Positions 27,700 through 43,075 of a stretch of 64,000 bases of DNA are shown piece after piece. Both the position numbers and the translations under genes were made by a program. Where the stretch lies: contig JAGGNK010008892.1 of the NCBI GenBank assembly GCA_017590115.1, positions 441,383-505,382 on the forward strand, read 5' to 3'. The DNA comes from Montifringilla adamsi (lineage: Eukaryota; Chordata; Aves; Passeriformes; Passeridae). Below the pieces are notes generated by a model. It was not told the DNA's origin, searched no databases, and saw only the letters and a program-made list of their open reading frames with translations. Each line of letters opens with the position of its first letter. Within the stretch, counting starts at the first letter, position 1.

Positions 27700-30600
27700 A
27701 GATATACATACTCATGGACAGACATATTCTGACAAGACATGAGTGCTAATGGAAGATCCCTGCATAACACTGGGGCAGGTTTATATTTCATCATGCAAAG
27801 ACTGTTTGGGAAGTGGAGAAAAAATAACATGTTTTGCTTCTTAGCTTTCAATAGTTGGGGTTTTTTTAAAGAGAACACAGGCATTCTGTGAGTTTCTGGG
27901 ATTAAAGAACAATTACAGCCATACTGACATTACAATTAAATTTCTTTCTATTTCATCTTAATGATTACTGAATGATTTGGGAGTAAGGTTTAAAGGCATA
28001 ATATGAATCTCCCATTCATGTTAATACTTGACTCTTTTAGTCCCAGTAGATAAGGAAAAATCTCCCACCCACAACTAGTTAGTTTGCCCACTGCTTCTAG
28101 GAATCTTGCCTACACTTCACTGACACTTTTTTCAGGTCTTGTACCTGAAAATCCCCAAGTGTTACAGGATAAATGGTCATTTCCCTAGTTATCTTGTAAA
28201 TGTGTAAGACTGGATTTCTTATGATTCTCACAGGCTAAAGGAAAGTTCTTTTTAGAAATATTGCAGATTTGCAATAGATAGACTATACTAAATCACTTTA
28301 TTAACTAAACACCGTAGAGTATAAATCACTTCCACTTTCTAGACACTACTTCAAAAGTTGCAAATATTCTGCACATGGAAATACAGCATAACTGAAACTA
28401 CATTAAGAAAATATAATCTTAGGAAAATCATCCTCTATGATACTATATGACTGGATGCCAATACTGAACTTCTGCAACATATTTTATCAACCTACTGATT
28501 GATCTTCAAATTATGTCTCACAAATTATACTAAGGTTTTCTGCCTTACTCTTGAAAATTAATATAGAGTACATAAGTAAAAGTTTGGTCATAAATGCTTT
28601 CTGTTAGACTACCTCCCCAGATTCACCAGTGTTCAGTGGGTCCACCTCTCAATGTGAGTTTCACAGCTAAAAAGAAGCTGAAAACTACTTCCAAAAACTT
28701 AATATTACGCAGCCTGTTATTCTGGAATAATTTGAAATGCCCTCTATTTCAGGTTGTGTTGGATTATAAAGTAATTCTGGATAACAGGGATATTCTTATA
28801 ATCTTGTAATAAGAGGAACAGCTGTCACAACTAGCTAAACATCATTCATTACCTAGAACACGCAACAGAAACAATTTGATTCCTTCCCAAATTACATGCT
28901 GTACATCTGGAAACAGAAGGCTTTGAGAAAATAATATATTTAATGTAAGAAGAAAAGGCAAGAAAATGATAAAGCTTCATGTTTAAATAAAAAGGGAAGA
29001 AGAAAGAGAGCACAATTAAAAATGCAGAAAATTAAAAGCGCAAAGTGCACTCTGATCCAGTGGACTGTGTTTCTCTTTCTCTGCTGCTTCCCCATCAACA
29101 CTCTAATAGCTTGTTTTTTTCACTAGAGCTTTTTAGTTTTCTGACAATGTTCAAGATTCTTGGGCACATCATGAAGCTGCTGCAACACTCATTTGTTTGA
29201 GAAGACATCAAAACCAGGAAGGGCTTAGGACTTTTTCTATATTAGAAGTGCAACAGTCTGTAATGTCACTTTACTTTTATAATTACATTGGTCATGCAGT
29301 TTTTGGATTGTATGAGTATCAACATCAAGAAAAATAGAAGGAGAGCCAGCAGGTCTGGGACACATTAAAAGTAATATGCAAGCCAGGACTTTTCAGGAAC
29401 ATGGATGATAAAACTGACTACAAAAGCACTTTGTTTTGTTTAAGAAAGAGTAATTAGGTATCAGTAATTATGTGATGAATTAGTATTTCACTGTGAAAGC
29501 TCATAACCCTTCTGTGGGTGTTCTTAAGGTCTTCTTTAAGCACTGACAATTTCCAACATCGCTATGGCCAGGTAGAACACATTTTCTAATGGGTTGTTTA
29601 GATACCATTGTTATAAAATCTCTATCTTCTAACTTATAATCACTTGTATCTCAGAATAGATACTCTTTGCACTCAGACTTTTATTATTTATTACATATAA
29701 TTTGTATTTTATTAAATTTTGTTTGTGGTGTCAAGAACTGTATTCAAATACTTTGTAATTGTTCATTGTGAAAGTCTGGTCTCTCTAGAGTGGGTTCTTT
29801 CGAACTTTCCTGATTTTTCAATAATGTTTTCAGGCTGAATACTAAGGCATCAAGTTTCTGTTTCACAACAAGAATTTTGTGACATGTGACACATGACAAA
29901 ATACGATTATGAAGATACAGTTCTTGGTACTTCTTGGGTAACAAAGACAGGCAGGAGAGACAGAAAAGAAAAAAAAAATTCATAAAAATATTATTGCCAT
30001 GAAGTCCCTATATTTGTATGCCATTTTGATTATATATAGTCCTCAAACTGTGCTTTCATTTTTTTTTCCATACATTGATACAAAGGCATAGTCAGCCGTA
30101 ACACATTACGAATTTATATGTGTGTAATATCTGGAAAAATTACTTTATCTGAAAACATGTATTTTAGAAGTCTGTGTTCACTCTAGTTGTTGAATCTATT
30201 TGTTCAAAGAAAAGTATCCAAAGTAAGCTACTGTTCAACTTGTAGCCAACCACCCTGCTTGACCAAACAGAATGTTGAGGAAAACCACAATCCGAAAAAA
30301 TTGATCATTTGGAAAATAACACCAAAACATCACACGAGAATTCCACACTACAGATTTTTTTTTTTCATGTTTTTATATAGTAATGAAAACCAGGCATACT
30401 CTAAAGGATATTATAGGATACCATATTCTTTTTTCATGGGAGCTAAAGTGTATCATCATGGTTGTTCACACAACATCTATGACACTGAATTAAAAAAATT
30501 TACACAGAAGAATGTAAATGGCAAATCAAAGTAAAATTTCTTCCTTTCCCTCCCTCACTCATCAAAAATAAAAATTTTAGATTAGTCGTACTCTCTGGTA

Positions 30601-30893
30601 GACAGATATTGTATTACTGCTTACCAATAAATTGGAAAAGCGGAAAGATTTCTCAAATTTTCTTTTATGATAGTAAACATTGGCACAGCACTAACTTCTA
30701 ACAGTTCCAGAATGAATTGTAAAATGGCATGGTATCTTGCAAAACTCAAAATATTAATTCTTAATCTCTTCCCCTCTCCCACCATCCCCAAAATATTTTT
30801 ACTTTGAAAAATTTAATGGTTTAGCAGAATTTGAAAGCAGAAGGTTTAAAAAAGTGATAAAGGGGGTGCAGAAATTAGCAGAGGTGGCACTAC

Positions 30894-31034
30894 CTGAAAG
30901 CTCATCAGAAAGGGGAGTGAGAACAATATCAGGCAAGAAGGGTTTGGAAGTATGGATCAGAACAGGAGCACTTTTAGCACTGCGTATATAGGCCGATGGC
31001 AGAGCACATTCACCAATGGATCGGCTTCTCATGG
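30894..31034 (-). CDS. RALGAPA1: RALGAPA1 cassette exon (47 codons)
   Basis: A 141-nt candidate alternative exon in the 10.6-kb intron between w15 and w16. The acceptor has a long pyrimidine tract (31036-31065, purine-rich on the plus strand) ending in ttaaag; the donor is gtagtg. Joined to w15 it completes Ala and encodes MRSRSIGECALPSAYIRSAK then SAPVLIHTSKPFLPDIVLTP and LSDELS. It returns phase 1 so that w16 still starts with Asp. A stop-free, phase-matched block with Ser/Arg motifs is unlikely by chance. I believe a similar peptide exists in some vertebrate isoforms but cannot confirm it here. Confidence 0.78.
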
Positions 31035-35428
<4,394 letters not shown>

Positions 35429-35720
35429 CTATTCACTACTATTCTGCTATCAGATGACTGTAGATGTGTTCTTTCAAAAAAATTTTAAAGCTGGATGGAA
35501 TAAGTTAAGTTACCAAAGCAAGCATTAATTCAAAAGCTCAGCCAGGACTAACTGAAGGACACTCAAACTTTTTCAGAAATGTTGGTGCTATTAAACTACT
35601 GTCATTCTCTTTTCTGAAAAAATGGGCTCACACAGGTAGTAGTCTGATACTACATGTAACTTTTCCTTTGCTGCTCCTACTAAATAAGATACACAAAGTA
35701 ATTAATTTCAAAACATTAAT

Positions 35721-35744
35721 ATGGGGGGGATGGGGGGGGGAAGG
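35721..35744. repeat. Poly-G cluster
   Basis: Two G-runs of seven and nine or more bases (ATGGGGGGGATGGGGGGGGG) followed by GG after two A. It is a candidate two-run G-rich structure in the w14-w15 intron. Confidence 0.85.
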
Positions 35745-36342
35745 TTTCCAAATAATTTTGCAACATTGAGGAACATAAAAAAAGGATAACATAATTTTAC
35801 ACAAAGTGCAAAAGCAAAAAAAAAAAAATAGATGATGGGCTCAGAGAACTTTGGAAATTGACAGAAAATACTATAGAAAGATTAAGATGGAACAAATTCA
35901 GATTTGACATATATATTGAAGCAAATAAACCTCATATGAGGAGCTATCAAAAACAGCTTGTTAAAAAAAAAAAGTACTGAAGTAAAGAATATTTGTAATA
36001 TATTTCCTTATCCAGATTGAGCTCATTACTAATCCAAACTGACACAATTACAATCATTAAAGGGGCATCTCTTTAGAAAAAGTGAGCTCTAGTCCAACAT
36101 GTTCATTATTATTGGCAAACAAACAGGGACAAAGAAATTTGGCATAATTGTATGGTATCTATTAATTCTAAAGCTGGACTTGACTGTGCAACTCACATTT
36201 AGCAATGGAGGCTTTCTCTGAAACTGTCACTAAAAGTTAACATAAACTTTCCTCATGTTGCTCAGATGATTCAAAATGCTTTAAAAAGTATATATTTAAA
36301 TAATTGTACACATTCTTATCCTATACTAGACTGTTCCTTTTT

Positions 36343-36452
36343 TTGCTGTTTGGGGTTTTTTTGGTTTTGTTTTTTGGGGGGGTTTGGTTTTGTTTTGGGG
36401 TTTTTTGTTTGTTTGTTTTCTTGGTGTTTGTTTTTGTTTGTTTTGTTTTGTT
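36343..36452. repeat. Low-complexity G/T tract with G-runs
   Basis: About 110 bp of T-runs and G-runs (GGGG, GGGGGGG, GGGG) with GTTTGTTTGTTT at the end. It resembles TTTTGGGG-type DNA on the plus strand and has G-quadruplex potential. It lies in the w14-w15 intron. Confidence 0.95.
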
Positions 36453-37520
36453 AAACCTGTGGTTTTTTTAGTAAGAAAAATAAGAAAGCTGTGTAGTATA
36501 GGAAAACAAAAAATGCATGGTCTGGAACGACCCCTCAAGGGCAACTACAGAGAGATGTATTTCTGCCTAGCTATCACACAGCAGAAACCAAAACAAAATG
36601 CTGAATAGTGACTCTGCTTAAGATGAGGCACAGAAGTATGTGAAATGTTTTTAGCAAAAGAAAGCCTATAGCAACATCCTCTTTAAGAGAGGGAATCCAC
36701 ATAGGTGGCTTCTTACTGACAAACCCTAAGATAGTACTAGGAAGCACCTTCCCTCAGGTTTGACTGAAGAGAAAAAAAGTAGCCTAAAAATAACATGATT
36801 TCACATCTTTGTTACACACCCTAAATATAATCCTGCCTCTCACTATTCGATCACAATGCACTTTTTAAAGGAGAATATTATCATTATCCATGTTTTACTA
36901 AAGTGGAAATGAAGTGATTTCCAATGGTCACAACCAAAAGGTCTGTCTCCAAACTTAGAAAAGAATCCAGGTTTTGCAACTTTCAACCCAGACCTCTCTC
37001 CAGGAGGACAAACTTCCTGCCCCTTACCAATTTCAAAACTCTGCCATTGTAAGCAGCCACCTCCTCTTCCCATTTTATTACAGAGTATTTTATGCATTTT
37101 TTAGGAATCAGTTTAAAAACAGGTACCACTCATGGATTACTAAACTATACTTTCTCTTATGTAGCCCACAAGGTCTCATTGTAACCAAACCTGTCTTTAC
37201 AATGGCCTAGTGATCAGTTAGTACCAAACAAAGCTATGTTCATCTTACATTTCATCTTTTAACATTTCAGGATCAATATTCCAATTGTGCTTGTAATGGC
37301 TTAGTTTTCACCAGTTGAGTAGTGTTTGTTATTTTCAAGAAGTTATGATTGGGACTCAACTATTTAATTGCTTTGATAAAAGGAGAAAGGCATAACCCAC
37401 TACAGTGTAACATTTTAGTTTAAATTCAACACACTTTTAAGAACTACATTCCATATGTGCCTACTTGCAGAAATAACACGATCATGTTGTGGCAGTTCTA
37501 AGAAGATTTACCTTAAAGAA

Positions 37521-37548
37521 ACCTGAAATAACCAGGGTTATTTCAGGT
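37521..37548. repeat. Perfect 13-bp near-palindrome, 2-nt loop
   Basis: Arms 37521-37533 (ACCTGAAATAACC) and 37536-37548 (GGTTATTTCAGGT) flank AG. It lies about 100 bp downstream of exon w14 in the intron. Confidence 0.95.
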
Positions 37549-37651
37549 GATAGAGATGCCTAATTAGGTATACAAAAAAAAGTGAGACCAAAATTGTCCT
37601 GTGCCCAATACCAGCTCAAATTCAAATTATGTCCATACAGTGTTGTCTTAC

Positions 37652-37889
37652 CTTTGCCTTTGTGTTTTTTCTGTTTCTGCTCACTTAATTTATCCAGTGG
37701 CAGGTCACTGAGGTCCAGGCTATACAAGTTTCTAGCTAATACTTTAGTAAGTGTCTCCATTGTCAGTGACCACTCAGTGGCCAGCTCTTCCCAGTATGTC
37801 AGTGATGACATCACAGACAGCAAGTCATCCCAAAGTTCTCGAGAAATGTACACATTTAGATTTGCTTTGATCCAAGCTACTATAAGAGT
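37652..37889 (-). CDS. RALGAPA1: RALGAPA1 exon w14
   Basis: A 238-nt exon encoding 79 residues from [20 protein letters not shown] through [20 protein letters not shown] to a lysine-rich end, [13 protein letters not shown], plus one base of Gly. Donor gtaaga. The lysine-rich tail marks the change from the folded N-terminal region to the regulatory, probably disordered, middle of the protein. Confidence 0.96.
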
Positions 37890-38617
37890 CTAAAAGAACA
37901 GAGAAAAGTTGGATTGTGAGCATAAGCTAACAACATTCAAATGTTACTGTTTCAAAGAAAACTTCAAACTGCCACAGAAATTTTTGTGTAGTCCTAACAT
38001 TCTTTTCCTCACCAATACATACAGATTTTTAATGAATTACCAAGTGTTAACAGAGTCAGTGTTAACTGACTTAGACACAGGAGCAACTGGTTTGATCCTT
38101 ATCTTACCCTGTGTATTCTTTTTTGCTCTGCTAAAGTCACTGGAGACTCTACAGATCCTAGTCACTGGGAACTCACCACAACAGCACTTTGCAACTATAA
38201 ACTTTGAAAGGATTTGCTACAGCTTTCTGTAAGCAATTACAGAATTCTCTAAGGAATAAAAAAATCCATCAGTTAGGAATGGATAACACAAAACATTTCA
38301 TGCTGACTTGAGCTAATTTTGCTATGGCAGCAGGCTAAAACTGCACACACTGCCAGTAATCTTTGCCAGTTATTCCAACCCAACTAAAGGACAGCAATCC
38401 TTGAATTTTACAGTACCTCAAATACTGCTGCCACAGTGCCATTAAAATATAAGACAGAAAGCAACAAATGTAACCAGCTCTTTGACCCACAGCATTCACA
38501 TCATCTGGGTAACATACCAGTGATATAAGATGACAAAGTAGCAAAGAGTGGTTGCCGTATCCAATCTATTAATGAAAATTAGGCTGAATTAATTGAAGTG
38601 AATTTATGTTTACTCGC

Positions 38618-38747
38618 CTGGAAAAGAGGTCCTGCAAGTCTTCCAGCTAAAGTGGAGGTTTTTCTTCCTTGATACTGCAAGAAAGTTTGGGGTGGTATTT
38701 TCAGCACAGATTCAGTTACCCTGAGCAGCACAAGCAGCATCTGCTCC
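38618..38747 (-). CDS. RALGAPA1: RALGAPA1 exon w13 (GC donor)
   Basis: A 130-nt exon that completes Trp and encodes [20 protein letters not shown] to [12 protein letters not shown]. The donor reads CAG followed by gcgagt, a GC rather than GT splice site. The only nearby alternative, a gtaaac four bases further, would shift the frame, while the GC site joins w14 in phase 0 exactly as the protein requires. Confidence 0.94.
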
Positions 38748-41700
38748 CTGCAAAACAGTATTAGAGTTACCATTTTGCTATACCTCTGTATATACCAAGG
38801 TATTTTTAAAGGTAATAATCAGGCCTTATTTGCTCGAACACATTCCAAAAATGTCATAATGATTACAAAGAGCCTAACTTGGTTACTGCAAAAAAAAAAA
38901 TATTCCAATCTTTTTTCACGCTTAAAGAGTGAGCACTTCTTCCAAGTAATTCAACTGCTATCACCTTCAATGTCTGAAATTAGAGGCAAAGTTTTAACTG
39001 TATTTTCAATCTGAGCTTTATCTTTTTCTATGAATTACAGGTTTTGGTAATTTTACATTATCATTAACATACTCCACCAATTATTTTGTGTGGCACAATC
39101 TTTGCCATTGTGGTCTAGAGTCAGTTCTTTACATTGACGTGAAACTGGGAAAGAAAACAACAATCTAGTAGAATCTGTTTACTGTTATGACTCCCAAATT
39201 TCCCAGTGGCCAGCTAAATTGGCTCCTCAGAAGAGGAAACAAGCTTCACATGACACGTAGGGCCAGCTTTACTTACCCAGAGTTCAAGACAGATTGAGTG
39301 GAAGTCAAGTTAAAATGGAATAAATCAGAAATTTGAAATCCCCTCGCTACTTCTTCTTTGTAATGGAGGATGGAGGCAATATAGCACCTGATTACAGACT
39401 GCTATTTAAAGGAGAGGGAAATACTAGTAATTCCTTTAAAGCAGAGTCTCCTGTACCTGCTAGGCACCATAAGAACTGGAAAGGCACAACAGTTACATAG
39501 TACACAGACTCCTGTATACAATTACAGGTCAAGAACAACACACATCTGATCGTAATGATTATCTATGCTTGTCTGGGGCTTTAAAAAAAATTTTAAATAA
39601 GGCTGTGAAGCTTCATATGTTTCAACATTTTAACACTTTGATACATGAGCAAAATGCCCTGCAAAAAATCATCAGTAGCTCCTCAATGATAATCTGTATA
39701 TCCCAGCTTAGTCCTTTTTGCACTGAGGTCTAAGCTGCCACAGATTAACCAGGAGCTTACTGGAAGCTTTAAGAGAACAGACAATCTCTCCTGTGCTAAA
39801 TTGTCTGTGGTGTTCAAGTTTGTGTATTTACTGATTTAGAGGAACTGGTTCATGTGTCCAATACCACTCTACAGTGTTTATGACCAAGTAAATCTTCTCA
39901 TTTCTGTTGTGAACTAATAATGTAAGTTAAAAGCATTTAGGATTTTACCATGTCTTCTTGTCCATAGTCACTTGGACTACCATGTGGCGGTAGATATTGA
40001 GAACGCGTTTGCACATATCCGTGTGTTCATCCAGCAGAGATTTAAACTCATTTGCAGGTTCAAGAAAAAATATATTTGAAGAATTTATTATAAAAACCTG
40101 AAAGCAGAAAAGAGAGGGTGTCATGATCATGCAATACTTTGATGTTTTCAGCAATTCAGTGGGTAGAACCAGGAAGAAAAAAATCTGTAAAAGAAAATCT
40201 TTATAAGAAAAGGTTGTACATGCACACAGAAGTGCATGTTTAAATATGTCAGTCTGAAGTAACGATTAAGCAACAATGAGACTGACCTTTTTCCTATTTT
40301 TTCTACAAAACCTATTTGTATATTTTTGTTCTCTTACATGATTCAACTAACTACTCAATATGATTAGTTTAATATGATAGGACAAAAATGTCCCAGTAAG
40401 AAGTCCACTGCACAAAAGTTCCATCCCTAAGCCAGGAACTGACCAGTACAATATATGGTAAACTGCTGGAAATAGTCCTGGTACACTGTGTGTGTCTCAG
40501 CATGACACAGCCTGTATTATGTTCTGGGAAACTAAAGCATTCATCCCACTGGGATCAGTAAGGCTTACCAAAAGCAGGAAACTCGACACGTTCCCGAAAG
40601 TGCCTGACTTCAGTGGGCAGTAAATTAGGGCCTTCAGAATGAAAGTTACAAAAAAAAAGTAGGCCAGGACACTGTAGGAGCTACAGAAGCAGTTACTGAA
40701 GTGTTACTATATTTTTATGTAAGTTTAGAAAGCACTTGAATCTCAAATCTACATTTTCAATTATTTTTTACATGTACAGGAAGTCATTGGTACTAAAGTC
40801 ATAACTGCCCTCTAATGAAAGCTTTGGATTTTTAATAATTAAAAACTATTAGTATGCACTTTTACATTCACTAGCCTCAACTAATGAACTTAACCTACTC
40901 TAAATGCCTAGAAATAAGTCTGTGCAAGCATTAAATGGGAAAAAAACTCAAGACAGAAGTCTTGGATTATTGATTCACAGGGAAAATCAAACATGGTTCC
41001 ATGTCAGGAAACCTCTCAAATTGAGACATGGTACTGGATTAGAATGATGTCTTGACTCTGTTTCAGGCTAAGGAAAAAAAAAAAAAGATATTTGGTAGTC
41101 AAATGAACCTTTGTCTAAAAAACTTCAACATGAATAATCTTCAAGGCATTGTCAGATGTGTAAGCCTTAGTAGTATATTGCAAACAGATACACATACTTT
41201 GTACTTTTTTTCTCAGTAACACTTCATATTCTAAAACGTTGTTGAAAACAAAGATTATGAAGCTTAAATTATTTTAATGTATTTGAATTTAAAAGTGATT
41301 TCAATTACAAAGTTTATTTATATGTATAACAGTGTACAGCACAAAAGAAAACTCTATTCATAAAATTATTCAAGCTGTAGTAAAAATGAGTTTTCCTTAG
41401 TATGGTCACAAGCAGCAGAAGTGCACACAGTAAAGTGGTAAATGCACATTATTTTATTTTGTTTAGAATCAATTTTCTGCTGGATATAAGAACATTATGG
41501 AGGCTAGAGTAATATACCCACCTGTATGAATTTATGTGCACACACATATACATATAACCATAAGAGTATTTCAAAGACCTTCAAATTATACCCTCCCAAT
41601 TTTCCACAGCTTCATCTTCAGTGAAGCATTTTTGCTAAACATTTGAAATTAGCATGATTTCTACCCTGTCACACTGCCTAGAAGCTGTTAAAAAACATCT

Positions 41701-42277
41701 GTTAGGGTACAACTGAACTCTTGCTTTCCTTAATGATATCACCAGAGAGTTATGGCGCCTCATCAACCTTTTCAAACTGCTGTAAATTCAGAAAAAGATT
41801 AAAAAATATCCCTGTACACCTTATTAATAGGACTAAAAAAACTAGAGGGTTGGATGTTTTGGCTTTTGTGACCAATAGTGTAAAAGCAAAAAGCCTCTAA
41901 ACATTCTCATAAAAAGCTTAATTATATTTAAAGATGTTGCAGTAGTATGAGGATTATTTTTTCTCTAATATAATACAGAGGAGAATGCATGTTCCAATGC
42001 AAAATTAATTTTTTTTATTGTGTTACCCATCACTGGTCTATACATTGTCCTACTTCAGGTCAATAAAGATATAGTGAACCAGTGTCATTTGTCTAACCTT
42101 TATCATAATACTTGTTGCATATAAAATAATTTTAAAATTTAGAGATGCTTTACAGATGCATGGGATTCCCTGGCAAAATACTGCACTACATTCCACTCTC
42201 TATGTGCTGATAACAGGAATTTTAGGTAATTTCAGACAGATATTTAGATAAAATTAAACACCAAGTCTGTTTCATAC
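38748..42277 (-). other. RALGAPA1: Introns w12-w13 (1.2 kb) and w11-w12 (2.2 kb)
   Basis: AT-rich unique sequence on either side of w12. A small 8-bp inverted repeat (ACATGCAC / GTGCATGT) lies near 40217-40238. No element recognised. Confidence 0.85.
39949..40097 (-). CDS. RALGAPA1: RALGAPA1 exon w12
   Basis: A 149-nt exon encoding 49 residues from [20 protein letters not shown] through [20 protein letters not shown] to KKT, plus two bases of a Trp codon completed in w13. It has a gtaaaa donor. It is highly conserved helical scaffold sequence. Confidence 0.96.
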
Positions 42278-42418
42278 CTGCAATACTGACTGCACTCCAG
42301 CTCGTACATTTTGCTCTTCAGTATCAATTTCAGATGTTTTATGCAAAGCGTCTTCATAACAGCCATTTCTTGCCCAGTTGGAATTTCTAACTCCATGACT
42401 GGAGTTCATCCCTTTTTC
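42278..42418 (-). CDS. RALGAPA1: RALGAPA1 exon w11
   Basis: A 141-nt, 47-codon exon starting [20 protein letters not shown] and ending [14 protein letters not shown]. Phase 0 to 0; acceptor tttcag, donor gtatga. It has no long ORF of its own; it was found between w10 and w12 by matching the remembered WAKNGSYQ and QNIRAGTQAVLQ landmarks. It is a moderately diverged linker ending in a conserved helix. Confidence 0.92.
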
Positions 42419-42886
42419 CTGAAAGATATTTTTTCTTAGAATTCCACAGAGTTTTAGACAAGTATTTTGGCTTTATATTAAATGAAAAAGTATATAATAG
42501 GTACTAAATAATAAACAACAGCAGGTAAATGCACCTGAGACACAACAATATTTCATGAGGCTTGTAGCAATTATCTTAAAGTCCCTGAATGAAGTAACTA
42601 CTATTTTTGTCACCCTTTTATTTGTATATAATTTTTACACAGTTGATAATTAGCATACTGTATAATCCACATCTTGAAAACAGTTCATAAAATGATACGA
42701 AATTTTAAATCGAACTGAGCACATTAAAAAGCTACAGAAAATGGATAAAATTGGTAGCTTGTCCATACATTGATTTTCCCCAATAAATGCTCTGACACCG
42801 AAGAAAACCACAAATAAACTAGCAAGGAAGCCACTTCTCTGTCTACTGGTAGAATAATGCACAAATATTAACCAATAATATTTTAC

Positions 42887-43075
42887 CTCTTCTCTTTCTT
42901 TTCCTTTCTCTGATGAATTATGGTCAACATTTTCATCACAATCTACAGCTGTGCACTGCATTATTTCTTCAGGTTCCTTCATAAATAAAGGTTTGTCTTC
43001 TTGTTGAATCCATTCTTGATACACCTTCACCACCTTCCTCATGGCAGCTGCTTCACATATCGGCAACAGAAATGC
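42887..43075 (-). CDS. RALGAPA1: RALGAPA1 exon w10
   Basis: A 189-nt, 63-codon exon, phase 0 to 0. The first half, [20 protein letters not shown] then [18 protein letters not shown], is highly conserved. The second half ([19 protein letters not shown]) is acidic and charged and diverges strongly from the human sequence I remember, as expected of a disordered linker. Donor gtaaaa. The open frame continues into the intron as a shadow. Confidence 0.95.

Larger units (their letters stand above)
24685..30893 (-). other. RALGAPA1: Intron between cassette exon and w16 (6.2 kb)
   Basis: Contains the 19-bp hairpin (27658-27699), TA-rich microsatellites (25184-25216 and around 26220-26310) and otherwise unique AT-rich sequence. 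No other exon was found. Confidence 0.85.

Noticed and set aside
36266..36608. ORFs over the G/T tract at 36343-36452
   Set aside because: Low-complexity artefacts without conserved sequence.
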